Positions 27,381 through 37,522 of a stretch of DNA of 64,000 nt are shown here, piece after piece. The translations under genes were made by a program, and so were the position numbers. The notes under the pieces were generated by a model that worked only from the letters and a program-made list of their open reading frames with translations, did no database searches and was not told where the DNA came from. Source of the DNA: JBDKTH01 sp964558295 (GTDB lineage Bacteria; Planctomycetota; Planctomycetia; Pirellulales; Thermoguttaceae). The stretch is taken from positions 9,403 through 73,402 of the forward strand of contig CAZLDQ010000001.1 of assembly GCA_964558295.1 (NCBI GenBank), read 5' to 3'. Position 1 is the stretch's first letter. Every line of letters begins with the position of its first letter.

Positions 27381-29861
27381 ATGTTCCTCGCCCCCTGGTT
27401 TGCCATCGCAGGTCTCGTTGCCGCCGCCGGCCCGATCGCAATTCATCTGTTGAATCGGCGCCGGTATCGGGTCGTGGAGTGGGCGGCGATGGACTTCCTG
27501 CGCCAGGCGGTCCGGCGCAGCCGGCGGATTTTGCAGTTGCGCGACCTGCTCCTTCTGGCCCTGCGTACCGCCTGCATGCTCCTGTTCGGTCTGGCGATGG
27601 CCCGCCCCTATTTCGAGGCTTCTTCAACCGCCATCGATCCCGATCAGCCGGTCCACACCGTGCTCGTTCTGGATAACAGTCTGAGCATGAGCTACGATCA
27701 GTTGGGCAAATCCTTGCTCGACCAGGCCAAGGCAACGGCTGCGGAGTATATCAACCGCCTGCCGCCGGGAAGCCGCGTGTCGGTCCTCCCTCTGTGCGGG
27801 TCTGCCAAAGAGTTCAGCCTCGGAGCCTACAGCACCAAAGAAGACGCCCTGGAAGCACTCGACGCGATCGAATCGGTGGACCGGCAGGCCAGCGCGGCAG
27901 CGGCCATCGATCTGGCCCTGGAAGCCTGCCGCCGAACGCCTAGTCCACCCTCGAAACAGGTGGTCTTTCTCTCCGATCAACAGTGGTGCAATTGGCCGGC
28001 TCAGTCGTTGGACACCCAGTTGAAGCAACTTCCCTGCCCCATGCAGCTTGTCCAGGTCCTTCCCGACAACGTCGAAAACGCCTGGATCGCCGATTTCCGC
28101 CTGGAAGACGGAATTGCCGACCTCAGCACGCCCGCCGTCTTTCGGGCCACGATCCATTACGAAGGCACTTCCCCACGGCATGATGTGCAGGTAACGCTTA
28201 ACCTCGACGGCGTGACGGTCGCCACGCAAACCATCGAACTCCAGCCCGGCCAAGAGCGCGAGGTCCGCTTCCCTCCCTATCGGTTTGAGGTCTCGGCGGA
28301 CCCCGGCCGGCCGGCGTTCGTCACCGCTGAAGTGACCATCCCGCACGACCGCTTGGCTGCCGACGACCACCGGTCGCTGGTAATCCCCGTCGTCTCATCG
28401 CTGCCAGTAGTGTTCGTCGATCAGTATGGCCCCAGCGAAGATCCGCGGCGAAATCGCATTGGCGAAACCTATCGCCTTCGCCGCCTGCTGAACCCACAAA
28501 CCAGTCGCGGAGACCAGAACCGGCAGCTTGTCGAGATCCGGCATGTAACGGTCGACCAATTGGACCGCGAGCTTTTGGCCAACGCCCGACTCGTGGTCAT
28601 TGCCGGCGTGCGTAGTCCTGAAGGGAGTGTACCGCTCTTGCGAGAATATGTCGAACAAGGCGGGGTTCTGGTGCTTGCGGCGGGAGGCGAGTTTGATCCG
28701 GCCGCCTGGACTGAGATGGCTTGGCAAGACGGCCTCGGTATCCTTCCCGCCCCGCTGAAGCCCGCGCCCGTCGGGCAACTGCCCAACGCCGCCGCTGGCC
28801 CGCTCCGCCCCTTCCAGCTCGATTTCGCCAGTCTGGTGCACGACTACTTCCTTCTGCCACAAGCTCCCCGCGAAGAACTGGAGGATCTCTACCGCCTTCC
28901 CTACTTCTTTCAAGCAGTCGAGCCCGACCTGAGCGATGATGTCCTTCAACGGCTGGTCCGCACGATGACCGAGAAGATCACCAAAGATCGGGCTGCCGTG
29001 GCCAATCTCGATCAACAGCTCCAGGAGTTGACCGCGCAAGAGGCACGTGGGACGCTCACCGACAGCCAGCGTCAAAAGCGCGAGCAACTGGAAACAACCC
29101 GCGCCAATGTCCGGCCGCGCTGGCTCGCCTGGGCCGCAGACGAGTCGACCGGCGACGATGCCCGACCGCCGGTCGAACTGGCCGAACACTCCCGACCTCG
29201 CGTGCTCGGCAGTTACACAAACCGAATTCCCTTCCTCTTGCAACGTGTGTTGGGCCGAGGGGAAGTGCTCTTCATCTCAACCGGTGTCTACCGCGACTGG
29301 AACACTCTAACGACAACTAACGCCGTATTGCTCTTCGACCGCATCTTCCGCGACCTGCTCCAGCGTGGCCTGCCCCAACGGAACCTTACGTCAAGCAGCC
29401 AGCTCGTCTTGCCGGTCGCGCCCCAGTTGCGTCGCGCCAGACTCACCTTGACGACCCCCAGCGGCCGCGAAGAATCTCTGTCGGTCGACGCCCTGGGACC
29501 CGATCGCTATGGTGTGACGCTGCGAAACCTCACCGAACGCGGCCTCTACCAGCTCACGGCCTACGGCACCAAAGACACGCCCCAGGCCGCCCCGGATGCC
29601 AAGATCTGGCATGTCGCCGTGGCCGTCAACGGGCCGGTGGACGAGTCGGACCTGCGTTCCCTGGGCCAGAACGAACTCGAACAGCGCATGGGCCAAGCCA
29701 ATTTCCGCTGGATCGCTCACGGACAGCCGATCTGCCTCACTGCCGCCCAGGTTCACGGTCAGGACCTGTGGAAGTATGGAATCATGGGCGTCCTGGGCTG
29801 CCTGCTGGTCGAACTGGTGATTCTCGCATGGCCGTCACTCACCGGAGGGCGGTCCTCATGA
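27381..29861 (+). CDS. BatA/VWA-domain membrane protein
   Basis: About 826 residues. It starts with the BatA N-terminal region: a membrane helix, then HLLNRRRYRVVEWAAMDFL and a second helix (LLLLALRTACMLLFGLAMA). A von Willebrand factor A domain follows (VLVLDNSLSMSYDQLGK, a DxSxS metal-ion site), then a beta-rich periplasmic region, a helical segment (TEKITKDRAAVANLDQQL) and a C-terminal membrane helix (GIMGVLGCLLVELVILA). VWA proteins of this type work with MoxR ATPases in envelope stress or complex assembly. The ATG at 27381 is used instead of a longer frame. The next gene starts inside its last codons (ATGA at 29858). Confidence 0.88.
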   Translation: MFLAPWFAIAGLVAAAGPIAIHLLNRRRYRVVEWAAMDFLRQAVRRSRRILQLRDLLLLALRTACMLLFGLAMARPYFEASSTAIDPDQPVHTVLVLDNSLSMSYDQLGKSLLDQAKATAAEYINRLPPGSRVSVLPLCGSAKEFSLGAYSTKEDALEALDAIESVDRQASAAAAIDLALEACRRTPSPPSKQVVFLSDQQWCNWPAQSLDTQLKQLPCPMQLVQVLPDNVENAWIADFRLEDGIADLSTPAVFRATIHYEGTSPRHDVQVTLNLDGVTVATQTIELQPGQEREVRFPPYRFEVSADPGRPAFVTAEVTIPHDRLAADDHRSLVIPVVSSLPVVFVDQYGPSEDPRRNRIGETYRLRRLLNPQTSRGDQNRQLVEIRHVTVDQLDRELLANARLVVIAGVRSPEGSVPLLREYVEQGGVLVLAAGGEFDPAAWTEMAWQDGLGILPAPLKPAPVGQLPNAAAGPLRPFQLDFASLVHDYFLLPQAPREELEDLYRLPYFFQAVEPDLSDDVLQRLVRTMTEKITKDRAAVANLDQQLQELTAQEARGTLTDSQRQKREQLETTRANVRPRWLAWAADESTGDDARPPVELAEHSRPRVLGSYTNRIPFLLQRVLGRGEVLFISTGVYRDWNTLTTTNAVLLFDRIFRDLLQRGLPQRNLTSSSQLVLPVAPQLRRARLTLTTPSGREESLSVDALGPDRYGVTLRNLTERGLYQLTAYGTKDTPQAAPDAKIWHVAVAVNGPVDESDLRSLGQNELEQRMGQANFRWIAHGQPICLTAAQVHGQDLWKYGIMGVLGCLLVELVILAWPSLTGGRSS

Positions 29862-32314
29862 ATGCCACCTACTACCTTGGTCGCCTGCTTGGCTTGGAAC
29901 AGACGCAAGCGATCCAGCGGATTGAACCCTCGCTCGCCGCTCCTTGGGCCCAAAGTGCTCCGGCGTGGGTCTTGTTCGCCTGCCTTGCCGCGGTCCTGGT
30001 GGCTGGGGTGTTCTATACCCGCTATCAATATGGCCGTCAACGAACCACCAGGCTCGCCCTGGCTGTCAGCCGTGCGCTGCTCTTGAGTCTGCTGGTGTTC
30101 ATTCTTGCCGAACCGGTGCTCACGGTCCGCATCGCCAGCCGGCTGCGGCCTGCCTTGTGGATCTTGTTCGACGGTTCCGACAGCATGGCTGTGGCCGACG
30201 ATATGCCGGAAGACCAACGAGCCCGCTTGGCCGAGGCCACCGGCGCGGGGACACCAAGCCCGAGCACAACGAGTCCCGGAACCAACAGGCTGCGGGTTTC
30301 CCGAATTGACTACGTCAAGGCCCTGCTCGCAAAAGGGGAGGACGATACGAACCTCCTGGCCCAACTGAACAAGAGATTCCGTCTCCGGGCGTTCTTGTTC
30401 GACCGGCCCGAAGGAGTGCGTGCCTTGGAACTGGCTGCCCAAGGCGATACGAAGGTTGACCCCAAACATCTGGCGTCCCAACTGACGACCGACGGCCAGG
30501 TAACCGCCTTAGGCACCGCCCTCCACGATCTGGCCCGGCGCCATGCCACCAGCAATCTGGCTGGCGTGGTGATCGTCAGCGACTTCAACCAGAACGCCGG
30601 CCTTCCGGCCCTCGATGCGGCGACTCACCTGGGCGTGAACGTTTACACGGTCGGCGTGGGGCCGGTCGCCGCCGCTGACCTCGGCATCGATCTCCAAGCC
30701 CCCCCCGTGATGAAAAAGGACGAGCGAGCCACGCTGGTCGCTACCGTGCGTCAAGACGGCCTGACCGACCAGGTCGTCACCGTTCGCTTCGCCATGTGCC
30801 CGGCGGGCGAAGCCCACGGCCAGTCGACCTCGCTTGGCGAAATGAGCGTCCGCCTCGCTGCCGCCAGCCAGACGGTCGAACTCCCCTACGTCCCCACGCA
30901 GACTGGGCAATTCGTCTTCACCGCCGAGGTTGAGCCTCTGGAAGCGGAAGTCATTGCCGAGAACAATCGGGCTGAACGCGAAAGCATGGTGCGCGACGAT
31001 TTCATCCGGCTCTTGTTCGTCGAGTACGAGCCGACCTGGGAATGGCGGTTCATCAAAGAGGTATTCCATCGCGACAAGCTGGTCGGAGAGCGTGGCTTCC
31101 GCACCTTCCTCCGATCAGCCGATCCCAAAGTGCGGCAGACGAACGAATTGTTTCTCCCTGCCCTCACCCCGCCGCGCAACGAGTTCTTCGCCCATGATGT
31201 GATCGTCATCGGCGACCTGCCTGCGGCCGCCTTGAGCCCGACGTTCTGCCGGATGGCCGAAGAGTTCGTCAGCAAATTCGGCGGCGGGCTGGTGATCCTT
31301 TCCGGTCCTCGGTTCGGGCCTGGCCAGTTGACCCAGACGCCCCTGGCCGACCTGTTGCCCGTAAAACTCGATCCCAATGCCCGACTCGCCGAACGGCCTC
31401 CGTTCCAACTGACTCGCACCGCCGATGCGGCCCAGTATGACTTCATGCAGCTGGGCGCCAACAGCACGGAAAACGACAAGGCTTGGGACAACCTCGGCCC
31501 ACTCTCCTGGTACCAGCCGGTCGAAAGGCTCCGCCCCATGGCCACAGCCCTGGCCGTGCATCCGACCGACACCTGCGTCGATGGCAAGACCAAACAACCG
31601 CTGATCGCTGCTCACTACTTCGGACGCGGCGAAGTGGTCTACCTCGGCTTCAACGAAATGTGGCGGCTGCGGCGCACTTACGGCGAGAAATACTACCGCC
31701 AGTTCTGGGGCCAGCTGATCCACCGCTTGGCCTTGCGCCACGCCCTCGGAACTCACAAACGTTTCGTCGTGCGTACCGACCGCCGCCAGTATCAGGCCGA
31801 CGACCAAGTCCTCTTAACGGTGGAGGCCTACGACGCCAACTTCGAACCGCTCACCGAAGACAAGCTACCCTCGAAGCGTCTTTCGGCCGAGTGGATTCTT
31901 CCCCGGCAAAATGCCCAGGAAAGTGAAACCCGGCCGATTGGCATTACTCAGTTGCGCGAAGGAATCTTTGAGACTCGCCTTCCGGTCTTCGCCCCTGGCG
32001 AACATCGCGTCAAGGTGCACGACCCGATCGCCGACGAATCGGCCGAGGTCACCTTCCGGGTAGCCAGCGTGTCCGTCGAGCGGCAGCGTGCCGTACGCAA
32101 TGTGGCCTTGCAGCAAGCTATCGCCGACGCGACCGGCGGGAAGAGCTATGACCTGACGACCGTTGCTCGACTTCCCGAGGAAATCCAACTCGTGGCAAAG
32201 ACCGAAACGAACGTGGAAGTCATCCCCCTCTGGAACACTTGGCTTTGCTTTGGCTGTGTGGTCCTGTTGATGCTCGGCGAATGGCTTGGCCGAAAGTGGG
32301 TGAACCTGCCATGA
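29858..32314 (+). CDS. Membrane VWA-like protein with glutamine-amidotransferase-like region
   Basis: About 818 residues. Two N-terminal membrane helices (WVLFACLAAVLVAGVFYTRY and ALLLSLLVFILAEPVLTV), a VWA-like domain with FDGSDSMAVADD (a DxSxS metal site) and an insert of Pro/Ser/Thr, then a beta domain and a region near 370-560 resembling the class I glutamine-amidotransferase-like fold seen in these clusters (HDVIVIGDLPAAALS, GGGLVILSGPRFGPG, without the Cys-His-Glu triad being identifiable). A C-terminal helix lies at about 790-808. It is translationally coupled on both sides through 4-base ATGA overlaps. Confidence 0.83.
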   Translation: MNATYYLGRLLGLEQTQAIQRIEPSLAAPWAQSAPAWVLFACLAAVLVAGVFYTRYQYGRQRTTRLALAVSRALLLSLLVFILAEPVLTVRIASRLRPALWILFDGSDSMAVADDMPEDQRARLAEATGAGTPSPSTTSPGTNRLRVSRIDYVKALLAKGEDDTNLLAQLNKRFRLRAFLFDRPEGVRALELAAQGDTKVDPKHLASQLTTDGQVTALGTALHDLARRHATSNLAGVVIVSDFNQNAGLPALDAATHLGVNVYTVGVGPVAAADLGIDLQAPPVMKKDERATLVATVRQDGLTDQVVTVRFAMCPAGEAHGQSTSLGEMSVRLAAASQTVELPYVPTQTGQFVFTAEVEPLEAEVIAENNRAERESMVRDDFIRLLFVEYEPTWEWRFIKEVFHRDKLVGERGFRTFLRSADPKVRQTNELFLPALTPPRNEFFAHDVIVIGDLPAAALSPTFCRMAEEFVSKFGGGLVILSGPRFGPGQLTQTPLADLLPVKLDPNARLAERPPFQLTRTADAAQYDFMQLGANSTENDKAWDNLGPLSWYQPVERLRPMATALAVHPTDTCVDGKTKQPLIAAHYFGRGEVVYLGFNEMWRLRRTYGEKYYRQFWGQLIHRLALRHALGTHKRFVVRTDRRQYQADDQVLLTVEAYDANFEPLTEDKLPSKRLSAEWILPRQNAQESETRPIGITQLREGIFETRLPVFAPGEHRVKVHDPIADESAEVTFRVASVSVERQRAVRNVALQQAIADATGGKSYDLTTVARLPEEIQLVAKTETNVEVIPLWNTWLCFGCVVLLMLGEWLGRKWVNLP

Positions 32315-33993
32315 CAAAACTCGCCACGTTGCATCATCGTCTGACTGCCCTACGCCGCCGTCGTCGCGTGGTTCGTGTCACGACCGGCTTGGCTGCTTTG
32401 GCCATCGCCCTGCTCTGGATTCTGGTCGCCTTGTTCCTGGTCGACTGGCTGTTGCACATGACGCAGCTCCAGCGGGCTATCGCCCTTGTGTTCGCCTTGG
32501 GCACGTTGGTTTGGGCCTTCATGCGTTACGCGTTCCCCTGGCTTACCTATCGGGAGACGGAGTTGGACGTGGCCCTCTTGGTCGAACGTGAGCACCAGAT
32601 CGACAGCGATCTGGTGGCGGCCCTCCAGTTCGAACAGCCAGAAGCCCGCTGCTGGGGCTCTGCCCAACTCGAAGATCAGGTCATCGACTGCACGGCCCAG
32701 ATTGGCTCGGGCCTCGACGTAAGTCACGATGTGCCTCGAAAGGACCTAACCCGGCGAGCCAAGCTGCTGGTCGTCATGGCCCTTTTCCTGGCGATTCTCA
32801 CCTGGCAGTTCCCCGACTACGCCCGGGTGTTTCTCCAGCGGCTCTTGTTGGGCAATCGGCATTATCCCACACGAACCTCGATCGACTCCGTCACAATCAA
32901 CGGGCATCCGGTCGACCTAAACGCTCGGCAACAGCAAGTCACCGCCTGTCCCTACGGCCAATCGGTTCGCTTCGAAGTAACCTGCTCCGGCGATCTCCCT
33001 TCCACAGGCCATGCCGCTTTGCAGGCGGACCGCGGCGCCCTGCAAACCACCGGGCCCCGCCCCCCGATGGCCGCCAAGCCGGGCGCGTATCTGGGCGTCC
33101 TGCCGCGGTTGGTGGATTCGGCCAGCTATCAACTGTATCTTGGCGATGCGTGGACACCCCCGGCCCGGCTGTTGGTCGTACCGTTGCCGATGATCGACGT
33201 CCAGATGATCGTCACCCCGCCTGAGTATGCCCGGAACGACAAGGAAACCTCAACGGGAACCACCGGTCTGCGCTATATCTCCGTGCTCGAAGGCTCGCAA
33301 GTGGTCGTGCGTCTGATCTCCGATAAACCCCTTCGCGAAGCCACGTTCTCGATCGACGACAAGCCCTATCAGATGGCGAACGATCCCACCGCGTCCGATG
33401 AACACCGCTGGACCCTCCAACCGTCCGGCACGCCCCTGGAAGCCGTGGCCGAGCCGATTCGTTACACGATCCAGGTGACCGACACCCACGGCCTCCAACT
33501 TGAAAAACCGATCCAAGGCATAATCCGCATCAAGCCCGATCTGCACCCGCGAATCACCGGGAGCCTGATCACCCGCCACGTGCTCCCCACGGCCCGGCCA
33601 AGCATCGCCTTCAGCGCGTCGGACGATTATGGACTGGCCCGGATCTCCCTCTTACCAGAAGTGCTCCACGCCGATGGTACGACGGAGCCCCGCGAGGAAA
33701 TCGTCATCTACGAACGGCCCAAGGAGCAACCGCCGAAGCAGAGTCTGGAGGATCGGTTCCGCGTTGATCTCGCGCCGCTTGGCACTGTCAAGGGCGACCA
33801 GATCAAGCTGACGCTCCAGGCGGTCGACGACCGCGGAAGCCAACCGGGCAAGTCGGGCTCAGGCGAGCCGTTGGTCCTCCAGGTGACTGACGAGCAAGGC
33901 ATTTTGGCGGCCATGTCCGAGACGGATCGGGAGTCTGCCCGTCAATTGCAGACGATGATTGAACGTCAAATCGACGTAGGAGAAGGGCCGTGA
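32311..33993 (+). CDS. DUF4175-like membrane protein
   Basis: About 560 residues. A basic N-terminus and two close helices (LAALAIALLWILVALFLVDW and QRAIALVFALGTLVWAFMRY) are followed by a helical stretch with VALLVEREHQIDSDLVAALQ, another helix (LLVVMALFLAILTWQF), then beta-rich periplasmic domains (SVTINGHPVDLN, YTIQVTDTHGLQLEKPI). The arrangement resembles the DUF4175 family, whose members often continue into a long helical region; here that region may be the next gene. Function unknown. Start and stop overlap the neighbouring genes by 4 bases each. Confidence 0.7.
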   Translation: MTKLATLHHRLTALRRRRRVVRVTTGLAALAIALLWILVALFLVDWLLHMTQLQRAIALVFALGTLVWAFMRYAFPWLTYRETELDVALLVEREHQIDSDLVAALQFEQPEARCWGSAQLEDQVIDCTAQIGSGLDVSHDVPRKDLTRRAKLLVVMALFLAILTWQFPDYARVFLQRLLLGNRHYPTRTSIDSVTINGHPVDLNARQQQVTACPYGQSVRFEVTCSGDLPSTGHAALQADRGALQTTGPRPPMAAKPGAYLGVLPRLVDSASYQLYLGDAWTPPARLLVVPLPMIDVQMIVTPPEYARNDKETSTGTTGLRYISVLEGSQVVVRLISDKPLREATFSIDDKPYQMANDPTASDEHRWTLQPSGTPLEAVAEPIRYTIQVTDTHGLQLEKPIQGIIRIKPDLHPRITGSLITRHVLPTARPSIAFSASDDYGLARISLLPEVLHADGTTEPREEIVIYERPKEQPPKQSLEDRFRVDLAPLGTVKGDQIKLTLQAVDDRGSQPGKSGSGEPLVLQVTDEQGILAAMSETDRESARQLQTMIERQIDVGEGP

Positions 33994-36900
33994 ACACACT
34001 GCGGGATGTGATGATCGGAGTGTTGCTCTGGGGCGCAACGTCGGGCCTCCTCCAAGCCCAGACGATCCAGCCCGACAGCCTGCGCGCCAAGCAGGAAACG
34101 CAGAAGCGAGTCCGGCAAATGGCCCACGAACTGGTCGCCGGGGCCTTGGAAATCCAATTGGTGCAACTCGAAGAAAACGGCCTTGTGAGCCTCGACCTCT
34201 ATCGCGACATCCGCAAAATGCGAGACCACATCGATGACTTGATCGATGCGGCCATGCCGCAAGTCGTCGAACTGCTCACCAAAGTGGAGCTTGGTCCGGC
34301 CGACGAGCGCGAAAAGCACTTCTTGGCCGCCCGCCAGAAAAGCCGAGAGATCCTTGTCGCGCTCATCCTCCAGCGTCAGCAACTCCTTCGCCGCCTGCGC
34401 GTCGCCGAGATGGCTGCCCAGGCTCAGCGGCTAATCGCGATGGAGACCAAGATCCTCGGCACGACAGAGTCGCTTCCCCAGCAGGCCCAAGCCACACGCG
34501 AGGCGTTAACCCTCTCGACGATCGAAGATCAACGCGACATTCAAGCGGTTTATCTTGGCCTCAAAGCGATGCTGCGGGAAACGGGTTCCTGGGGTGCCCC
34601 CGTGGCCGCGGAAGCTGCCCGCGGGCTGGAATTGCTAAAGACCGGCCGCGTCGATGAAGAACTCGATGCCTCGGTCACGCACCTCGAAGCCACCCGATTC
34701 ATCGAGGCAGCCACCAGCCAACGCAACATCATCCGAGGCTTGCAGGCCCTATTGGAAGTCATCGAACGAGCCCAAGGGCTGATGCAGGACGAGCAGCATT
34801 CGGTCCAGCAAATTGTGCGAGAACTGGCCGAACGTCAAGAAAAGCTTCGTGACGAGACTAGACAACCGGACCTCTCCCAAGAACAGGCGGAAACCCTCGT
34901 CCAGAGACAGTCGGAACTCCGCAACCAGATCGCCAAACTGGCCGAAGAGGTTCAGTCGGCAACCGCCGCGGAAAAAGCACTGGAGCAAGCCGAACAGGCA
35001 GCGGAGAAAGCCACCGCCGAGTTGTTCGAAAACAAGCCCGAAGCAGCCGCAACCAAACAACAGGAAGTGCTCGACCACTTGGCTGCCGCCGTCCAAGAGC
35101 TTCAGCAGGAACAAGCCGCAACGCCTGCCCAAGATGCGTCGCGCACGGCCGATCAGGCCCGGCAAATGGTCAGCGACCTGGAAAAAACCAAAGCCGATCT
35201 CCAGCGGATTCAGAAAGCCCAGCAGACTGCATCGACCACGGCCAAGGACACCCCCACGGCAGCCAAGAAGCAGGAAGACCAGATCGCCCGGGAACTCGAC
35301 ACCGTGCCCAAAGACCGCCAGCTTCCGAAGGACGTCACAGAAAGCATTGCCGAAGCCGAACAGGCAGCCCGCGACGCGGCCTCGCAGATGAAAGCTCCTG
35401 CCCAGCAGCGTCAGGAAGCCACGGCCAAAGCCGAGCGGGCGATTCAACAAGCCGTCGCCGAGACGGAGGCAGCCTTGGCCGACGCGCAACGCCAAGCACT
35501 GGCCGCCAAAGTGGGCGAACTCTCCAAAGCCGCCGAGGCCCTCGATCGCGCCGCAACCACCGAACGGGCCATCGCCCAGGAGACCCAGCACGCGGCCCAA
35601 GAGCAGGGCCTGTCGCCCGAAAAGGCTCAAGAACTCGGGCAGCAGCAGACTGAGGTCAAGCAGGCCGCCGCCCAGGTGGCCAAAGAATCTGAACAAAACG
35701 CTCCCCAGGCTGCCGAGACGCTCAAACGCGCCGCCACGCCGCTCAGTCGTGCCGAAGAACAACTCCAAGCTGCCCAAAAAACGCCGGGGGAAGCGTCAAA
35801 GCCCATGGCTCAGCAAGCTGCTACCCAAGCCCAGCAGGCAGCCCGGCAATTGGCACAAGCCGCCACCGAGTTGCGCAAAGAAATGGCCCAGGCCGCCCGG
35901 GAGTTGGCCAACCTGACCGGCCAGCAACACCAACAGGCCCAGCAAGCCCGAGAGGCGGTCGAACAGGCTGTAACCAAGCGGCCAGATCCCGTTGGCCGGC
36001 GCATCGAGCGATTGGCCCAGGCCAAAGAAAAGGTTCTCGAAGCGACCGCTGAACAAGAACGCGCCGCCGGTCGCCCGGAAGTTGCCCGGGCAATGGAACT
36101 CGCCCGCGGAATCCAACGAGCCCTCGAATTGCAGAATCAAGCCGAGCAGGCCGCCCAGCCTACCAGCGATGGACATCCCTCGCAACCGCTGGAGGCCGTG
36201 TCAACGCAACAAGAGGTCGCCAAGCTGGCCGGCAAACTCGCCGAACGGGCTGCGGAGCAAAGCCCGCAACAAGGAGCCCAAGAGTCCCCGCCACAAAACG
36301 AAGGCAAGACAGCGCTGGCCGAGGCACTCGCCCACGCCGAAAAAGCGGCTGCCGAGGCCGCCCGTGCCGTCCTCGACGCCAAGCCAGCCGAAGCCCACGC
36401 CGCTCAAGAGCAGGCCCGTCACTCTCTCCAACAGGCTCGCGACCTGGTGGCGGCCGAATCGCAACGCGCAGCCGGTCTTCCTGCCAGTCAACCCAACACC
36501 GAGGCCCAAGAACACGTCAGCCAAGCCGTGGCTGAGGCCCAGCAGTTGGCCAAGCCGGAGGCTCCCAAGGCGAGCGAGACTCTCGACAAAGCCAAAGCCG
36601 CCTCCAAGCAAGCCGAACAGGAGACGGCCCAAGGCAGGGCCGCCCCATCGCAGAAGGCGACCAGCGAACTACTCGGCCAGGCGGCCAAGCAGTTGGACCA
36701 GGCGATGACCCAGTTGGCAGCAGAGGCGGCCAGACAACTGGACGTCCAGGCCCAACAAGCCGACAATCTCGCCGCCAAGGCAGCCGACGTGAGTCCCAAC
36801 GCCACGGAGCAGTTGCAAGCTGCCGCGCATCAGGCTGCCGAAGCCGCCCACGCGATTCCCGAGTCTCCCGAGCAGGTTTCACCGGCCGAGGAAGGCGTTG

Positions 36901-37499
36901 CCCAAGCGATGAACCAAGCAGCCACGGAACTCGCCACACGCGAGCAACAGCTTGCTCGCGACCGGGCCCTGGCCCAACAGTTGGCCGAGTTAGCCGCCCA
37001 ACAGCAGGTGGCCGCCGAGCGTCTGGCCCAAGTCGAACAAGCCGCTCTGGGCAAACCGTCCCAAGAAGCCCTCCAAGCGCAGCAACAACTGACTGCAGCC
37101 GCCCAGGCAATGGCCGAGACGGCCCAGCAGATGGCCCAGCCCTCGGCCGCCTCCGATCAACCGACCCAAGAGCCGCCGGCAACGACCGCCACCACGCTCC
37201 CGACTCCCCCCGCCCAAGCCAGCGCGGCTGCCAACTCGGGCGGCGCGGTTGGACCAGAGCCGCCGTCAGCACCGAACGCTGCCAACGCAGCGCCGCCCCC
37301 CATCGAGCCGATCCCGCCTTCGCCACAAGGTGCGACCGTCTCGGCCGACGGAAGACTCGAAGACCGCCGCACGGCCGAAGATCCGTGGATCATGAACCTG
37401 CCGCCCGAACTGCGAAGCGCAATCCGCGCCAATGCCGAACGCCGGCCGCCCCGGGGCTACGAAGACAAACTCGAACGATACTTCAAGAATCTCGACTGA
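33990..37499 (+). CDS. Giant exported Ala/Gln-rich coiled-coil protein
   Basis: Protein of 1169 residues starting with GTG in a 4-base overlap (GTGA) with the DUF4175-like gene. Signal peptide (VMIGVLLWGATSGLLQAQ). Residues 30-270 are helical with a conserved-looking start (LRAKQETQKRVRQMAHEL), and 270-1060 is one very long Ala/Gln/Glu/Lys coiled-coil with almost no aromatic residues. A Pro/Ala-rich linker leads to a short C-terminal motif, WIMNLPPELRSAIRANA then GYEDKLERYFKNL. This may be the detached helical half of DUF4175-type proteins and a periplasmic scaffold for the cluster. Function unknown; the low-complexity composition makes simple database matches to Smc-like proteins unreliable. 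Confidence 0.75.
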   Translation: MNTLRDVMIGVLLWGATSGLLQAQTIQPDSLRAKQETQKRVRQMAHELVAGALEIQLVQLEENGLVSLDLYRDIRKMRDHIDDLIDAAMPQVVELLTKVELGPADEREKHFLAARQKSREILVALILQRQQLLRRLRVAEMAAQAQRLIAMETKILGTTESLPQQAQATREALTLSTIEDQRDIQAVYLGLKAMLRETGSWGAPVAAEAARGLELLKTGRVDEELDASVTHLEATRFIEAATSQRNIIRGLQALLEVIERAQGLMQDEQHSVQQIVRELAERQEKLRDETRQPDLSQEQAETLVQRQSELRNQIAKLAEEVQSATAAEKALEQAEQAAEKATAELFENKPEAAATKQQEVLDHLAAAVQELQQEQAATPAQDASRTADQARQMVSDLEKTKADLQRIQKAQQTASTTAKDTPTAAKKQEDQIARELDTVPKDRQLPKDVTESIAEAEQAARDAASQMKAPAQQRQEATAKAERAIQQAVAETEAALADAQRQALAAKVGELSKAAEALDRAATTERAIAQETQHAAQEQGLSPEKAQELGQQQTEVKQAAAQVAKESEQNAPQAAETLKRAATPLSRAEEQLQAAQKTPGEASKPMAQQAATQAQQAARQLAQAATELRKEMAQAARELANLTGQQHQQAQQAREAVEQAVTKRPDPVGRRIERLAQAKEKVLEATAEQERAAGRPEVARAMELARGIQRALELQNQAEQAAQPTSDGHPSQPLEAVSTQQEVAKLAGKLAERAAEQSPQQGAQESPPQNEGKTALAEALAHAEKAAAEAARAVLDAKPAEAHAAQEQARHSLQQARDLVAAESQRAAGLPASQPNTEAQEHVSQAVAEAQQLAKPEAPKASETLDKAKAASKQAEQETAQGRAAPSQKATSELLGQAAKQLDQAMTQLAAEAARQLDVQAQQADNLAAKAADVSPNATEQLQAAAHQAAEAAHAIPESPEQVSPAEEGVAQAMNQAATELATREQQLARDRALAQQLAELAAQQQVAAERLAQVEQAALGKPSQEALQAQQQLTAAAQAMAETAQQMAQPSAASDQPTQEPPATTATTLPTPPAQASAAANSGGAVGPEPPSAPNAANAAPPPIEPIPPSPQGATVSADGRLEDRRTAEDPWIMNLPPELRSAIRANAERRPPRGYEDKLERYFKNLD

Positions 37500-37522
37500 T
37501 TCCCAAGAAACGAGGTAATTCC

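Noticed and set aside
33990..37499. SMC or chromosome partition protein
   Set aside because: It has a signal peptide and no ATPase head motifs; only the coiled-coil composition is similar.
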